Shown in pieces: positions 20,423 to 28,983 of a stretch of DNA of 64,000 nt. Made by a program: the position numbers and the translations under genes. The DNA is taken from NCBI GenBank assembly GCA_020634335.1, contig JACKBY010000005.1, forward strand, positions 124,001 to 188,000, read 5' to 3'. Under the pieces are notes generated by a model. It saw nothing but the letters and a program-made list of their open reading frames with translations, was not told where the DNA came from and made no database searches. Numbering within the stretch: the stretch's first letter is position 1; the number at the start of each line of letters is the position of its first letter. The DNA comes from Promineifilum sp. Its GTDB lineage: Bacteria; Chloroflexota; Anaerolineae; Promineifilales; Promineifilaceae.

Positions 20423-23400
20423 ATGAATCCCAACCCCCATTCGCCGCGTGGTGTCGCTTCCTGGCGCGTTGTCTTACTGGTCGCCTTGCTGGTGTTGCTG
20501 CCGGCGCTGGGCCTGGGCCTGCGGGCGGCTGCGCCGGCCCTGGCCTCCTGCGGGGGCACGACCCTCGTGGGCAATGAGGCCGCGTTGAACAATGCCATTA
20601 CTGCCTTCAACAGCTCGGCCGGGCCGTGCGTCTTCACCATTCAGTTCACGGGGGATATCACGCTGACCGCCGACCTGACCCCCATCAATAACGCCGACGA
20701 CACGGCCGACCTTATCATCGAGGGCGACGATCACACACTTGACGGCGACGGCAACTGGGAGGCCATCGTCACCGATGATGCGTCGCAGACCGACCTGACC
20801 ATCAACGAACTGACCATCGCCAACGCCGTTTTCAACGCCGTCCGCTCCGGCTACAACGTCTTGCTGACCAACAGCACCCTGCGCGGCAATACCGAGGGAC
20901 TGCGCCTCACGGCCGGCACGGGCGAAGTGCGCGACAGCACCATCACCGGCAATGAGAGCAACGGTATCCAGGTCAACGAAGTCCCCGGCAACGGCATACT
21001 GCTCGTCCGCGGCAGCAACATCAGCCACAATGGCGATGCGGGCATCTTCGCCGGCGAAGCGACGACCATCATCAACAGCACGCTGAGCTATAACGGCTAT
21101 GCCGCTGTCTACGCCTCGGGCAACCACTCCCTTACCGTCGTCGACAGCACGATGGAAGGCAACCTGGTTTACGGCCTGTCTATCGGCAACGGCGCTCACC
21201 TGATCCTGTATAACAGCATTGTTGCCAATAGCGCCGAATTTGATTGCGCCACTTTCTCCGGGGGCACAGTCGATGCCGATTATTCGCTCGTCGAGGACGG
21301 CTCGTGCGGCATCAGTAACGGCGTGGACGACAATATCACCGGCCAGGACCCGCTGCTGGGCCAACTGCGCGATAACGGCGGCCCCACCTTCACCCAGGTC
21401 TTGCTGACCCTCAGCGGCAGCGTCAGCGCCACCAGCCCGGCCATCGACAGCGGCGACAACAGCTACGTGCCCACCACCACCGACCAGCGCGGCTTGCCCC
21501 GCCCGGTCAACGTCATCGCCGACCGCGGCGCGTTCGAGGTGCAGACGGCCGACGCCATCCTCTGCCCTGCCTTCCCGATCACGGTGACCGACGAAATCGA
21601 ACTCAGCGACGCCATCGCCTGCTATAATGCCGCGACCACGCCCGGCGCCTACACCATCGCCTTCGGCAATGACATTGATCTGACCACGTCCACGCTGCCC
21701 ATCAAAAACACCATCGCCGGCGTCAGCCTCGTCATCGACGGTCAGGGATTCACGATTGACGGGCAGGAACTCAGCGGCGTGCGGCCGTTCCAGATTGACA
21801 CCGACAGCATTGTGGAACTAACCGACATGACCATCGCCGGCGGAAACGTTCCCTATTACGGCGGCGGCGCGCTCAATTACGGCGCGCTGACCGTGACCGA
21901 TGTCGTTTTCCGCGACAACGCCGCCGCCGAAGCCGGCGGCGGCATCGCCAACTGGAGCTTCCTGACGATTGACCACAGCACCTTCGAGTTCAATTCCGCC
22001 GCCCACAGCTCTGGGGGCGCGATCAATTCGTTCGGCGAACAACTGGGAACGGTGGTCACCACCATCACCTTCAGCACCTTCATCAACAATTCCGCTGCCG
22101 TGGGCGGGGCGATATTCGCCGGCTACTTTGGCGAATTGAGCATCAGCGAGAGCTACTTCGCGGGCAACACGGCCGAATTCGCCGGCGGCGCGGTCGGTGC
22201 GGAGTCCATCCAGGGATCATCGATCATCGCCAACAGCACCTTCTACGACAACTCGGCCGACGACTTCGGCGGCGGCGTGATCAACAGCGCCGGTCAAGTG
22301 ACGATCAACAATAGCACCTTTGTCGACAACTCGGCCCAGAACGGCGGGGCGCTGGCGACCGGCTTCTATTTCTGCTTCACGGCCGATGTCCAGGTCGTGC
22401 TGGCCGACGGCACGACCAAGCGTATCGCCGACGTGGTTGCCGGCGACGAACTGCTCAGTTATGACTTCGCCACGGGCGAGACGGTGATCAGTACCGTGCA
22501 GGCCACCCTCAGCCGCGAGGTGGACGAATTTCTGCGTATCAATGATTTGGAAGTGACCGCCGAACACCCCTTTGCCGTGGGCAACGACGTGTGGCGCAAG
22601 GCCAAGGAGCTGCGGGTCGGCGACCGCGTGCTCAGCGACGACGGCTGGACGACCATCACGCGCGTCGAGCGTGTGGAGAAGACGGCTGAGGTCTACAACA
22701 TCAATGTCGACGGCCCGCACAACTACTATGTCAGCGACGCCGCCGGGCGCTATCTGGTGCACAACAAGCTGCAAGGGCCGGTATCCGGCGACACGACGGT
22801 CAATAATACCATTTTGACCGGCAGCACCGGCGGCGATTGCTACGCCGGGTCGAGTGATTTCTACGGCAGCAACAACCTGCTCGATGACTTTGCCGCCGGC
22901 GATTGCAGCAGCACGGGCACGGCGGCCGTCACCAACCTGGCGGGCAGCCCGGCCAACAACGGCGGCCCCACGCTGACCTTCGCTCTGCTGTCCGGCAGTA
23001 ACGCCGTCAGCGGCGGTAATAATGGTCTGGCCTTCGGGCCCACCGGCGCGTTGACCACCGACCAGCGCGGCCCCGGCTACGGGCGCGTTGTGGACACCAC
23101 GGTCGACGTGGGCGCTTATGAGTTCTCGCCCGTGGCCGGCTTCTGCCCCGACGACAACAACGATGTCGGCTATCTCTACACCGATCTGTTGGGCACGGGG
23201 CAGACCGGCCGCACGCGCAAGATCAATATTCCCAATTACAGCCAGGTCAGCGACCTCTACGGCCAGCTGGCGGCCGTCAACGTGGGCGTCATGAAGTACG
23301 TCCGCTTCCGCTATCCCAACAATACCTTCCTTCAGGTGGGGCCGGCGACCAGCTTCGCCTATCGCCCGGCGGCCGTGTCCTGGTGGGGCAGCGAGCTGAT

Positions 23401-23917
23401 GCCCGGCGTCAGGTTTGTCAAGGGCCAGTTCTTCTGGGGCGCCAAGGGCAGCCGCTCCCCCCGTGCCTTCGTCCTGTGGCCCACCTATAACACCGACACC
23501 CCATACGCCAACGTGTTTGTGACCTTTGACGAGAGCAGCGAGAACCACGTCTACTGGAACACGGCCGAGGGCTGGATCGACAGCCAGACGCAGGTCATCT
23601 CCATCCCCACGACCCAGGCCGCCGGGGCGACTGTCGTCGTGCGCGTCGCTATCGTCGATAACAACCGCGACGGCCGGCCGGTCATCCTGTCCGTCAGCGC
23701 CGGCGGGCCGCCGGTGCAGTTTATTGACGAAGACCCCAACGCCAAGGAAGCGCTCAATGTCTATGAAATAGAACTGACCGATGTGGCTGCGGGCATCGAC
23801 GCGGTGACGCTGACCCTGGAATCGCCCGCGCCCGACGGCGAGGTCTTTCCCGTCGGCGGCGACTCGGCGGCCATGATCGGCGCGGCCGTCAGCTATGCCT
23901 GTGGGCCGCTGGACTGA
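20423..23917 (+). CDS. exported beta-helix protein interrupted by a bacterial intein-like (Hint) domain
   Basis: A 1164-residue exported protein. Signal peptide about 15-42; two beta-helix blocks (about 45-375 and 385-650) with choice-of-anchor-like ends (DQRGLPRP...DRGAFEV). Residues 651-781 are a Hint domain: it opens with Cys651 (CFTADVQVVLADGT), contains KRIADVVAGDELLSYD, block-B-like LEVTAEHPFAV, and ends YLVHN with His-Asn at 780-781, then Lys. There is no homing endonuclease. This is the layout of type A bacterial intein-like domains, which cleave or splice. After it come another helix segment and a ~230-residue C-terminal domain (LYTDLLGTG...YACGPLD) shared with the protein at 45209. 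ATG has CAGGAG 7 nt upstream. Confidence 0.87.
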   Translation: MNPNPHSPRGVASWRVVLLVALLVLLPALGLGLRAAAPALASCGGTTLVGNEAALNNAITAFNSSAGPCVFTIQFTGDITLTADLTPINNADDTADLIIEGDDHTLDGDGNWEAIVTDDASQTDLTINELTIANAVFNAVRSGYNVLLTNSTLRGNTEGLRLTAGTGEVRDSTITGNESNGIQVNEVPGNGILLVRGSNISHNGDAGIFAGEATTIINSTLSYNGYAAVYASGNHSLTVVDSTMEGNLVYGLSIGNGAHLILYNSIVANSAEFDCATFSGGTVDADYSLVEDGSCGISNGVDDNITGQDPLLGQLRDNGGPTFTQVLLTLSGSVSATSPAIDSGDNSYVPTTTDQRGLPRPVNVIADRGAFEVQTADAILCPAFPITVTDEIELSDAIACYNAATTPGAYTIAFGNDIDLTTSTLPIKNTIAGVSLVIDGQGFTIDGQELSGVRPFQIDTDSIVELTDMTIAGGNVPYYGGGALNYGALTVTDVVFRDNAAAEAGGGIANWSFLTIDHSTFEFNSAAHSSGGAINSFGEQLGTVVTTITFSTFINNSAAVGGAIFAGYFGELSISESYFAGNTAEFAGGAVGAESIQGSSIIANSTFYDNSADDFGGGVINSAGQVTINNSTFVDNSAQNGGALATGFYFCFTADVQVVLADGTTKRIADVVAGDELLSYDFATGETVISTVQATLSREVDEFLRINDLEVTAEHPFAVGNDVWRKAKELRVGDRVLSDDGWTTITRVERVEKTAEVYNINVDGPHNYYVSDAAGRYLVHNKLQGPVSGDTTVNNTILTGSTGGDCYAGSSDFYGSNNLLDDFAAGDCSSTGTAAVTNLAGSPANNGGPTLTFALLSGSNAVSGGNNGLAFGPTGALTTDQRGPGYGRVVDTTVDVGAYEFSPVAGFCPDDNNDVGYLYTDLLGTGQTGRTRKINIPNYSQVSDLYGQLAAVNVGVMKYVRFRYPNNTFLQVGPATSFAYRPAAVSWWGSELMPGVRFVKGQFFWGAKGSRSPRAFVLWPTYNTDTPYANVFVTFDESSENHVYWNTAEGWIDSQTQVISIPTTQAAGATVVVRVAIVDNNRDGRPVILSVSAGGPPVQFIDEDPNAKEALNVYEIELTDVAAGIDAVTLTLESPAPDGEVFPVGGDSAAMIGAAVSYACGPLD

Positions 23918-24330
23918 GCGTTTCCTGGGGCAGGGTATTTCAGTTGTCGAGCCGTAGCGCGGGATTTTTATCCGGCGGCCGACAAACGATCTGGGCTGCG
24001 GAGCCGGTTAAGAAACCGGCGTTACGGCGGGCGGCCGAGTGTAGCGCCGGATTTTTATCCGGCAGCCGGGAACGATCTGGGCCGCGGAGCCGGTTAAGAA
24101 ACCGGTGTTACGGCGAGCGGCCGAGTGTAGCGCCGGATTTTTATCCGGCAGCCGGGAACGATCTGGGCCGCGGAGCCGGTTAAGATACCGGTGTTACGGC
24201 GGGCGGTCGATTACTGAAAAACTCTGTTCCCCGGGGCGGGGCGGGCCGGCATTTCAAAACCGGCGAATTGCCGCATAATAGACCTTTATCGATACGGCGC
24301 AGTCTACCTAATAAAATAGAGGAGAACAAC
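23918..24330. other. 413-bp intergenic region dominated by tandem composite repeat
   Basis: Positions 23938-24220 are a repeat element. After it, GCCGCATAATAGACC near 24270-24284 carries a possible -10 (CATAAT) and GAGGAG at about 24320 serves the next gene. Nothing else is seen. Confidence 0.6.
23938..24220. repeat. composite MITE-like repeat with three internal units
   Basis: TTTCAGTTGTCGA at the left and TCGATTACTGAAAA at the right frame three direct units beginning GTAGCG at 23954, 24041 and 24127 (period 86-87 bp). Each unit contains two hairpins, CCGGATTTTTATCCGG and CCGGTTAAGAAACCGG. Unit copies differ at few positions, which indicates recent tandem amplification. Confidence 0.85.
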
Positions 24331-24738
24331 ATGACTTCACCAAGCTCACAAGGCAGCGGAACCAGGGACGATCCCTGGCGGTTGACCACCCCCAGCGGCA
24401 AGGGCGAGTATCAGATGTACCGCGACGGGGACGCGCTGGTGTGTCAGGTCGGCTCGACGACACTGGGCTACCAGTGGCGGGCAATCGAGGACCTGCACGC
24501 CATGCTGAAGGCCTATGGCGACTGGATGCCGTTGGGCAGCGCCGACGAGCAGAAACCGGCCGCCGAGGGCACGGTGGAGGCCTGGGCGCGCTCGGCCGAC
24601 AATCCCGTCGGCGGCTGGTATGGCACGAAGAAGGGGTTGCGCGGCCGCTTCGCCAACTACGTGCCGCCGCTGATGGAAGCCCTGGGGCTGGCCGAGGTGG
24701 AGCACGGCGCGCGCAACAATCGTATGCGGGCCATTTAG
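24331..24738 (+). CDS. conserved hypothetical protein (DUF6855-like)
   Basis: A 135-residue soluble protein. The pattern GTRDDPWRLTTPSGKGEYQMYRD, VCQVGSTTLGYQWRAIEDLHAML, DWMPLGSADE, then SADNPVGGWYG and LRGRFANYVPPLMEALGLAEV, ending in RNNRMRA, is that of an uncharacterised bacterial family I recall as DUF6855. The start ATG 24331 has GAGGAG 7-8 nt upstream; the longer ORF from 24268 does not. Function unknown. It sits alone between a repeat region and an ExoD-like gene. Confidence 0.75.
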   Translation: MTSPSSQGSGTRDDPWRLTTPSGKGEYQMYRDGDALVCQVGSTTLGYQWRAIEDLHAMLKAYGDWMPLGSADEQKPAAEGTVEAWARSADNPVGGWYGTKKGLRGRFANYVPPLMEALGLAEVEHGARNNRMRAI

Positions 24739-25077
24739 TGGAGAACCGGATTCAGCGAGCGGGAGGCGGCCCCCATCAATCGCCGGCGAAAGGGGCTGGT
24801 TGATTCGACTGCAAGGATACCGAGGGCAACATCTTCGGGGCCTTGCGGAACGGTTGAGCGCGGCCGTCGGGTGAAGCGCAGGTGAATCCCGCCCGGAGGG
24901 GTGGCATTGCGCGGCACGGGCTGCTAAACTTGGCGATTGTATGGTTGTCATCATTATTTACTAGCCGCGTTCCCGGAACGCGGCTTGCATCCGCCGGCGC
25001 TGAGGCGTCCGGCTACGAATGGATGAGCGCCGAACGAAAGAAATTGGTTAAGAAACCGGCGCTATAATCGGGTTATT
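24739..25077. other. 339-bp intergenic region
   Basis: No gene is supported. It contains a palindrome CGCGTTCCCGGAACGCGG near 24967-24984, a repeat tail GGTTAAGAAACCGGC at 25046-25060, and directly after it TATAAT at 25063-25068. Confidence 0.5.
25063..25068 (+). promoter_or_regulatory. TATAAT immediately after a repeat tail, candidate leaderless start
   Basis: A consensus -10 formed as GGCGCTATAAT where a dispersed GGTTAAGAAACCGGCG tail ends. The exoD ATG (25078) is 9 nt after the hexamer, so a leaderless transcript is likely; no ribosome binding site exists. Confidence 0.5.
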
Positions 25078-25728
25078 ATGGAAGACTCTACCGTTGTTGA
25101 ATTTCGTGATAGCACTGCCCCGCTAGGCGAGACGTTGCGCGGGCTGGCCCACTCGATCACCGGTGAAACCGTCACCGTGCGCGAGTTGTTGAACATGGTG
25201 GGCGAACAAGGGCTGTTGCTGGCTCTCATGTTCCTGACGCTGCCTTTCTTGTTGCCCATCTCCATTCCCGGCGTCAGCACCGTCTTCGGTCTGGTCGCCA
25301 TCTTCATCTCGCTGGGCGTCACCTTCAACCGCGTGCCCTGGCTGCCCGACCGGCTGCTTGACCGGCCGCTGGACGCGGCCAAGTTGTCACAGGCTATCGA
25401 GAAGGGCGCCGACCGCTTCGGCCGCGTCGACCGCATCAGCCACCCGCGGCTGCAAGGGTTGACGCAGAATGCGGCCATGAACCGCCTGGCCGGGCTGGGC
25501 CTGCTGCTGGGCGCGGTGTTGCTCATCTTCCCCCTGGGGCTGGTGCCCTTCAGCAACACGTTGCCCGCCTGGGCCATGCTGCTGCTGGCCGCCGGCCTCG
25601 TGCAGCGCGACGGCGTGCTCATCCTGCTGGGCTACCTTTTTCTGCTGGGCACTATCGTCTACTTCGCCGCGCTGGGCATCGGCGTGCTGACCGGTGCGGG
25701 CTGGGTTGTGAATTTGTTTAACCGGTAG
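25078..25728 (+). CDS. ExoD-family membrane protein
   Basis: A 216-residue membrane protein of the exopolysaccharide synthesis ExoD family. Typical features are LRGLAHSITGETVTVRELLNMVGEQG at the N-terminus, the LTLPFLLPISIPGVST helix, the amphipathic middle with RPRLQGL-like HPRLQGLTQNAAMNRLAG, and PLGLVPFSNTLPAWAML followed by LVQRDGVLILLGYLFLLG. Family members affect exopolysaccharide or alkali tolerance, but the reaction is unknown. It is probably leaderless. Confidence 0.85.
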   Translation: MEDSTVVEFRDSTAPLGETLRGLAHSITGETVTVRELLNMVGEQGLLLALMFLTLPFLLPISIPGVSTVFGLVAIFISLGVTFNRVPWLPDRLLDRPLDAAKLSQAIEKGADRFGRVDRISHPRLQGLTQNAAMNRLAGLGLLLGAVLLIFPLGLVPFSNTLPAWAMLLLAAGLVQRDGVLILLGYLFLLGTIVYFAALGIGVLTGAGWVVNLFNR

Positions 25729-25842
25729 AGGCAGGCCGACGTGGCTGCGCCATGGGCCGATCGCTGAGCGATAAAGGCCGACACTACGGGGAATTAAATC
25801 ACCTCACATTCGATCCGCTGTCGTGGGGGTAAACCCACCGGT

Positions 25843-26271
25843 ATGTCGTCACGGATCTCTATGATTACTTACGCCACCACCCGCCGCCTGACCCCGACCG
25901 AATTCATCGACGTGCTCACGCGCTCCACATTGGGCGAGCGACGGCCCATTGCTGACCCCGAGGCCATCGCCGGCATGGTGGCTAACGCCGACCTGACCGT
26001 CACCGCCTGGGACGGCGACTTGTGCGTCGGCGTGGCCCGCTCCGTCACCGACTTCACCTACTGCTGCTACCTGTCCGACCTGGCCGTCGACACGGCCTAC
26101 CAGCGACAGGGCATCGGCGTCGAGCTGATGGCCCGCACGCAGGCCCAACTGGGGCCGCGCTGTAACCTCATCCTGCTGGCCGCCCCGGCGGCGGCCGACT
26201 ACTACGGTCGCGTCGGCTTCGACCCTCATCCCCGCTGCTGGATTTTGCCGCGCGACCGGCGGCCGGGCTGA
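25843..26271 (+). CDS. GNAT-family N-acetyltransferase
   Basis: A 142-residue acetyltransferase. The acetyl-CoA loop is LAVDTAYQRQGIGVELMARTQ and the C-terminal strand-helix is LLAAPAAADYYGRVGFDPHPRCW. Substrate unknown. The start may be ATG 25843 or ATG 25861 (MITYATTRRLTPTEF), the second beginning nearer the first strand; neither has a ribosome binding site. Confidence 0.85.
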   Translation: MSSRISMITYATTRRLTPTEFIDVLTRSTLGERRPIADPEAIAGMVANADLTVTAWDGDLCVGVARSVTDFTYCCYLSDLAVDTAYQRQGIGVELMARTQAQLGPRCNLILLAAPAAADYYGRVGFDPHPRCWILPRDRRPG

Positions 26272-26379
26272 TTCGCCGCCGTTTCCATACTCTCTCCCCG
26301 GCTCATCCACGATTTCTACACAATCGTCTGTTATCTTGTGACTATCCATTTGGATATCAGTACACATCGGAGGTAACAG

Positions 26380-26805
26380 ATGTTTCACAGACGATTCTTT
26401 TTCGGGCGGATAGTGTTGTTCATGCTGCTGATGGGCGGGCTTTTCTCCGTCGGCCGCGGGCTGTTCCGCTCGGGCTATGAGCAAGGCTTCGTGCAGGGCA
26501 TGGGTTTTGCCGCCGGCAGCGGCCAGCCCGCCGCGCCGGGTGTGCCGGACGCGCCGACAGCCCCGCGCGTCTACGGCCAGTGGCGCGGCGGCCCGTTCGT
26601 CCCCGCCGAACGCGGCTTCATGGGCTTCTCGCTGGTGGGTTTCGCGTTCCTGACCTTCTTCGCGCTCATGCTGTTCGGCGCGCTGGGCCGGCGGCATCAT
26701 CATTGGGCCGGTCATGGCAGCCACCACGGCCATTGGGGCCATCATCGGCGCGACGGCCGCCGGGACGACATCGGCCCCGAAAAGCAGCCCGAAGACTTTC
26801 TATAA
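26380..26805 (+). CDS. small membrane protein with histidine-rich tail
   Basis: A 141-residue protein. Helix 1 (about 8-27, GRIVLFMLLMGGLFSVGRG) and helix 2 (about 83-104, GFSLVGFAFLTFFALMLFGAL) flank a Pro/Ala-rich loop. The tail RRHHHWAGHGSHHGHWGHHRR is strongly basic and His-rich and could bind metal or acidic lipid. AGGAGGT-like GGAGGTAAC lies before the ATG. The following kinase also begins with a His-rich segment (MFMHHHRPP, HWPPH), so the three genes may form one sensing unit for metal or envelope stress. No family is recognised. Confidence 0.7.
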   Translation: MFHRRFFFGRIVLFMLLMGGLFSVGRGLFRSGYEQGFVQGMGFAAGSGQPAAPGVPDAPTAPRVYGQWRGGPFVPAERGFMGFSLVGFAFLTFFALMLFGALGRRHHHWAGHGSHHGHWGHHRRDGRRDDIGPEKQPEDFL

Positions 26806-27015
26806 GATACGAGATACGAGATACGAGTGAAGGGTGTGCGCCTGACTCGTATCTCGTGTTACACATCCGACCCGCGTCCTGTAGCGCAAGCTGTCCAGCT
26901 TGCGGCAAGAGAAGAGGCAACCTGGACAGCTTGCGCTACAGTCATTTGCCGGACAAAGGGCAACGCAACAGATTGCGCTACAATTCTAAACTCGAATCTC
27001 GAATCTCGTATCTCG
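26806..27015. repeat. mixed repeat cluster: GATACGA heptamers and CGCAAGCT palindromes
   Basis: GATACGA units at 26806-26826 and their complement near 26850 and 27000-27015 enclose an inverted pair of CTGTAGCGCAAGCTGTCCAG units (26879-26902 and 26930-26943). A third unit ends TTGCGCTACAAT at 26973-26984, a -10-like hexamer upstream of the regulator gene. Confidence 0.7.
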
Positions 27016-27017
27016 AC

Positions 27018-27701
27018 ATGTCCGACCTTATCCTCATCATCGAAGACGAACCCAAGATCGCCAAGCTGGCCCGTGACTATCTGGAGCGCTACGGCTACCG
27101 CGTGCTGACGGCCGCTGACGGCCCCACCGGACTGGCCGCCGCCCGCCGCGAGTCGCCCGACCTGGTGTTGCTCGACCTGCTGCTGCCGGGCATCGACGGC
27201 CGCGAGGTCTGCCGGCGCTTGCGGGCCGACTCGGCCGTGCCCATCATCATGCTCACCGCGCTGGCCGAGGAGAGCGACCAGATCGTCGGGCTGGAACTGG
27301 GGGCCGACGATTACATCACCAAGCCTTTCTCGCCCGGCGTGCTGGTGGCGCGGGTGCGGGCCGCGCTGCGCCGCGTGCAGGGCGACGTCCACGACACAGC
27401 CACGCTGCGCAGCGGCGATCTTGTCATCGATCCCGCCGCCCACAGCGCCACGCTGGCCGGCCGCCCCGTTCACCTGACCCCCAACGAGTTCAAGCTGCTC
27501 GTCGCCCTGGCCCGGCGGCCGGGCCAGACGCTGACGCGCGAACAACTGCTGGACGAACTCCACGGCGCGGCGCTGGGCGGCGTCGACCGCAGCGTCGATT
27601 CCCACGTCAAGAATCTGCGCCGCAAGCTGGAGCGCGATCCCGACCGGCCGCTCATCGAGACCGTCTACGGCGTTGGCTATCGCCTGGTGGAGCCGGAGTA
27701 A
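27018..27701 (+). CDS. OmpR-family response regulator
   Basis: A 227-residue regulator. Receiver domain: acidic pocket IEDEP at 8-12, phospho-acceptor D53 in LVLLDLLLPG, Lys in YITKPFSPG. The winged helix spans about 130-225 (LTPNEFKLLVALARRPGQTLTREQLLDELHG, cited in part: LTREQLLDELHG) with the DNA-recognition SVDSHVKNLRRKLE and ending YGVGYRLVEPE. I start at ATG 27018, where the receiver begins; a longer open frame reaches back through the repeats and is not coding. The kinase starts 5 bp after its stop, so they are co-expressed. Confidence 0.9.
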   Translation: MSDLILIIEDEPKIAKLARDYLERYGYRVLTAADGPTGLAAARRESPDLVLLDLLLPGIDGREVCRRLRADSAVPIIMLTALAEESDQIVGLELGADDYITKPFSPGVLVARVRAALRRVQGDVHDTATLRSGDLVIDPAAHSATLAGRPVHLTPNEFKLLVALARRPGQTLTREQLLDELHGAALGGVDRSVDSHVKNLRRKLERDPDRPLIETVYGVGYRLVEPE

Positions 27702-27706
27702 CTGCC

Positions 27707-28837
27707 ATGTTCATGCACCATCATCGCCCCCCGCGGAAAGGCCGCCCGCCGCATTGGCCGCCGCACGACAAGGGTCAGGGCTGGTCGGCCGAAGAGTGGG
27801 CCGCGCGCCGGCAAGACTTCAGGCGGCGGTTTGCCGTCTGGTTCGGGCTGCTGGCCCTGGCCCTGGTCGGCCTGCTGGTCGGGCTGATCGTCCTGGCCGT
27901 CACGTCGGCCGAGCGGCTGGGGATCGGCTCGGCCGAGGCGATCATTGTGTTGTGCCTGACCGTGCCGGTGGCCCTGCTGATACTCTTCTCTATCGGCATG
28001 GTCGCCTTTCGCCGCGTCGGCTCGCCGCTGGCCGACCTGATGGCCGCGGCCGACGCCGTGGCCGACGGTGACCTGTCGGTGCGCGTGCCGGAGGGCGGCC
28101 GCGGCGACATGGCCCGCCTGACCGCCCGCTTCAATCGCATGACGGCCGAGCTGGAGCGCGCGGAGCAAGGCCGGCGCAATCTGACGGCCGACGTGGCCCA
28201 CGAACTGCGCACGCCGCTCCATATTCTCCAGGGCAATCTGGAGGGCGTCCTCGACGGCGTCTACGAGCCGACGCGCGAGCACGTGGCGGCCATGCTGGAC
28301 GAGACCCGCGTTCTGTCGCGGCTGGTGGAGGATTTGCAAACGCTGTCGCTGGCCGAGGCCGGGCAACTGCCGCTGCACCGCCGCCCCGTGCCGGCCGTCG
28401 ATCTGCTGGAAGACGCCGCCACGCGCTTTGTGGGGGCGGCGGCCGAGGCCGGGGTCACCCTGAAGGTGCTGCCCGGCGACGAGTCGCTGCTGGTCGACGT
28501 CGACGCCGACCGGCTGGACCAGGCGCTGTCGAACCTGGTCGCCAACGCGCTGCGCCACACGCCGGCCGGCGGGCGCATCACCCTGGCCGCCCGACCGGCC
28601 GACGGCGGCGTGGCCCTGGCGGTGGCCGATACGGGCGCGGGCATTGACGCGGCCGACCTGCCGTTCATCTTCGACCGGTTCTGGCGCGGCGACCGGGCGC
28701 GGGGGCGTCGCGGCGGGGCCGGGCTGGGCCTGCCCATCGCCCGGCGGCTCGTGGAAGCCCACGGCGGGGCCGTCGAGGTCGCGTCGGAGCCGGGCGCGGG
28801 GGCGACGTTCACCATTTGGCTGCCGGCCAGGGAGTGA
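27707..28837 (+). CDS. BaeS-like sensor histidine kinase
   Basis: A 376-residue kinase. The cytoplasmic N-terminus is His/Pro-rich (MFMHHHRPPRKGRPPHWPPH), then two helices (about 43-65 and 76-101) separated by only ~10 residues, so there is almost no external sensor. HAMP about 102-155. HisKA box DVAHELRTPLHIL with H165. ATPase boxes NLVANALRHTPAGG, VADTGAGI and GRRGGAGLGLPIARRL. With so small an outside loop it may read the membrane itself or a partner, such as the His-rich membrane protein upstream. Confidence 0.9.
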   Translation: MFMHHHRPPRKGRPPHWPPHDKGQGWSAEEWAARRQDFRRRFAVWFGLLALALVGLLVGLIVLAVTSAERLGIGSAEAIIVLCLTVPVALLILFSIGMVAFRRVGSPLADLMAAADAVADGDLSVRVPEGGRGDMARLTARFNRMTAELERAEQGRRNLTADVAHELRTPLHILQGNLEGVLDGVYEPTREHVAAMLDETRVLSRLVEDLQTLSLAEAGQLPLHRRPVPAVDLLEDAATRFVGAAAEAGVTLKVLPGDESLLVDVDADRLDQALSNLVANALRHTPAGGRITLAARPADGGVALAVADTGAGIDAADLPFIFDRFWRGDRARGRRGGAGLGLPIARRLVEAHGGAVEVASEPGAGATFTIWLPARE

Positions 28838-28983
28838 TCGGCAATCGACTGCTGAAATATCCGCTACAGGAACCGGGGTTTTCTTCAAAACTCGTTTTCC
28901 GGCGGCGCACCGGAAAGGGGCAGATGCGCGTATAATTAAGTAGGCAACAGACGCCTGCTTACGGGTGCTGTAAGGAGAAAACG
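28838..28983. other. intergenic region with repeat remnant and TATAAT
   Basis: A partial composite-repeat end (CGACTGCTGAAAT at about 28847-28859) is followed by TATAAT at 28931-28936 and AAGGAG at 28972-28977, the promoter and ribosome binding site of the next gene. Confidence 0.5.

Noticed and set aside
22373..22765. Full intein with homing endonuclease
   Set aside because: Only ~130 residues with no LAGLIDADG or HNH region; host is an exported protein and the residue after Asn is Lys.
23938..24220. Possible CRISPR array (three ~86-bp direct repeats)
   Set aside because: Units abut without unique spacers, contain internal hairpins and have inverted termini; no cas genes.
24441..24803. Overlapping 120-codon frame
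   Set aside because: Antiphase reading of the DUF6855-like gene, Arg/Gly-rich.
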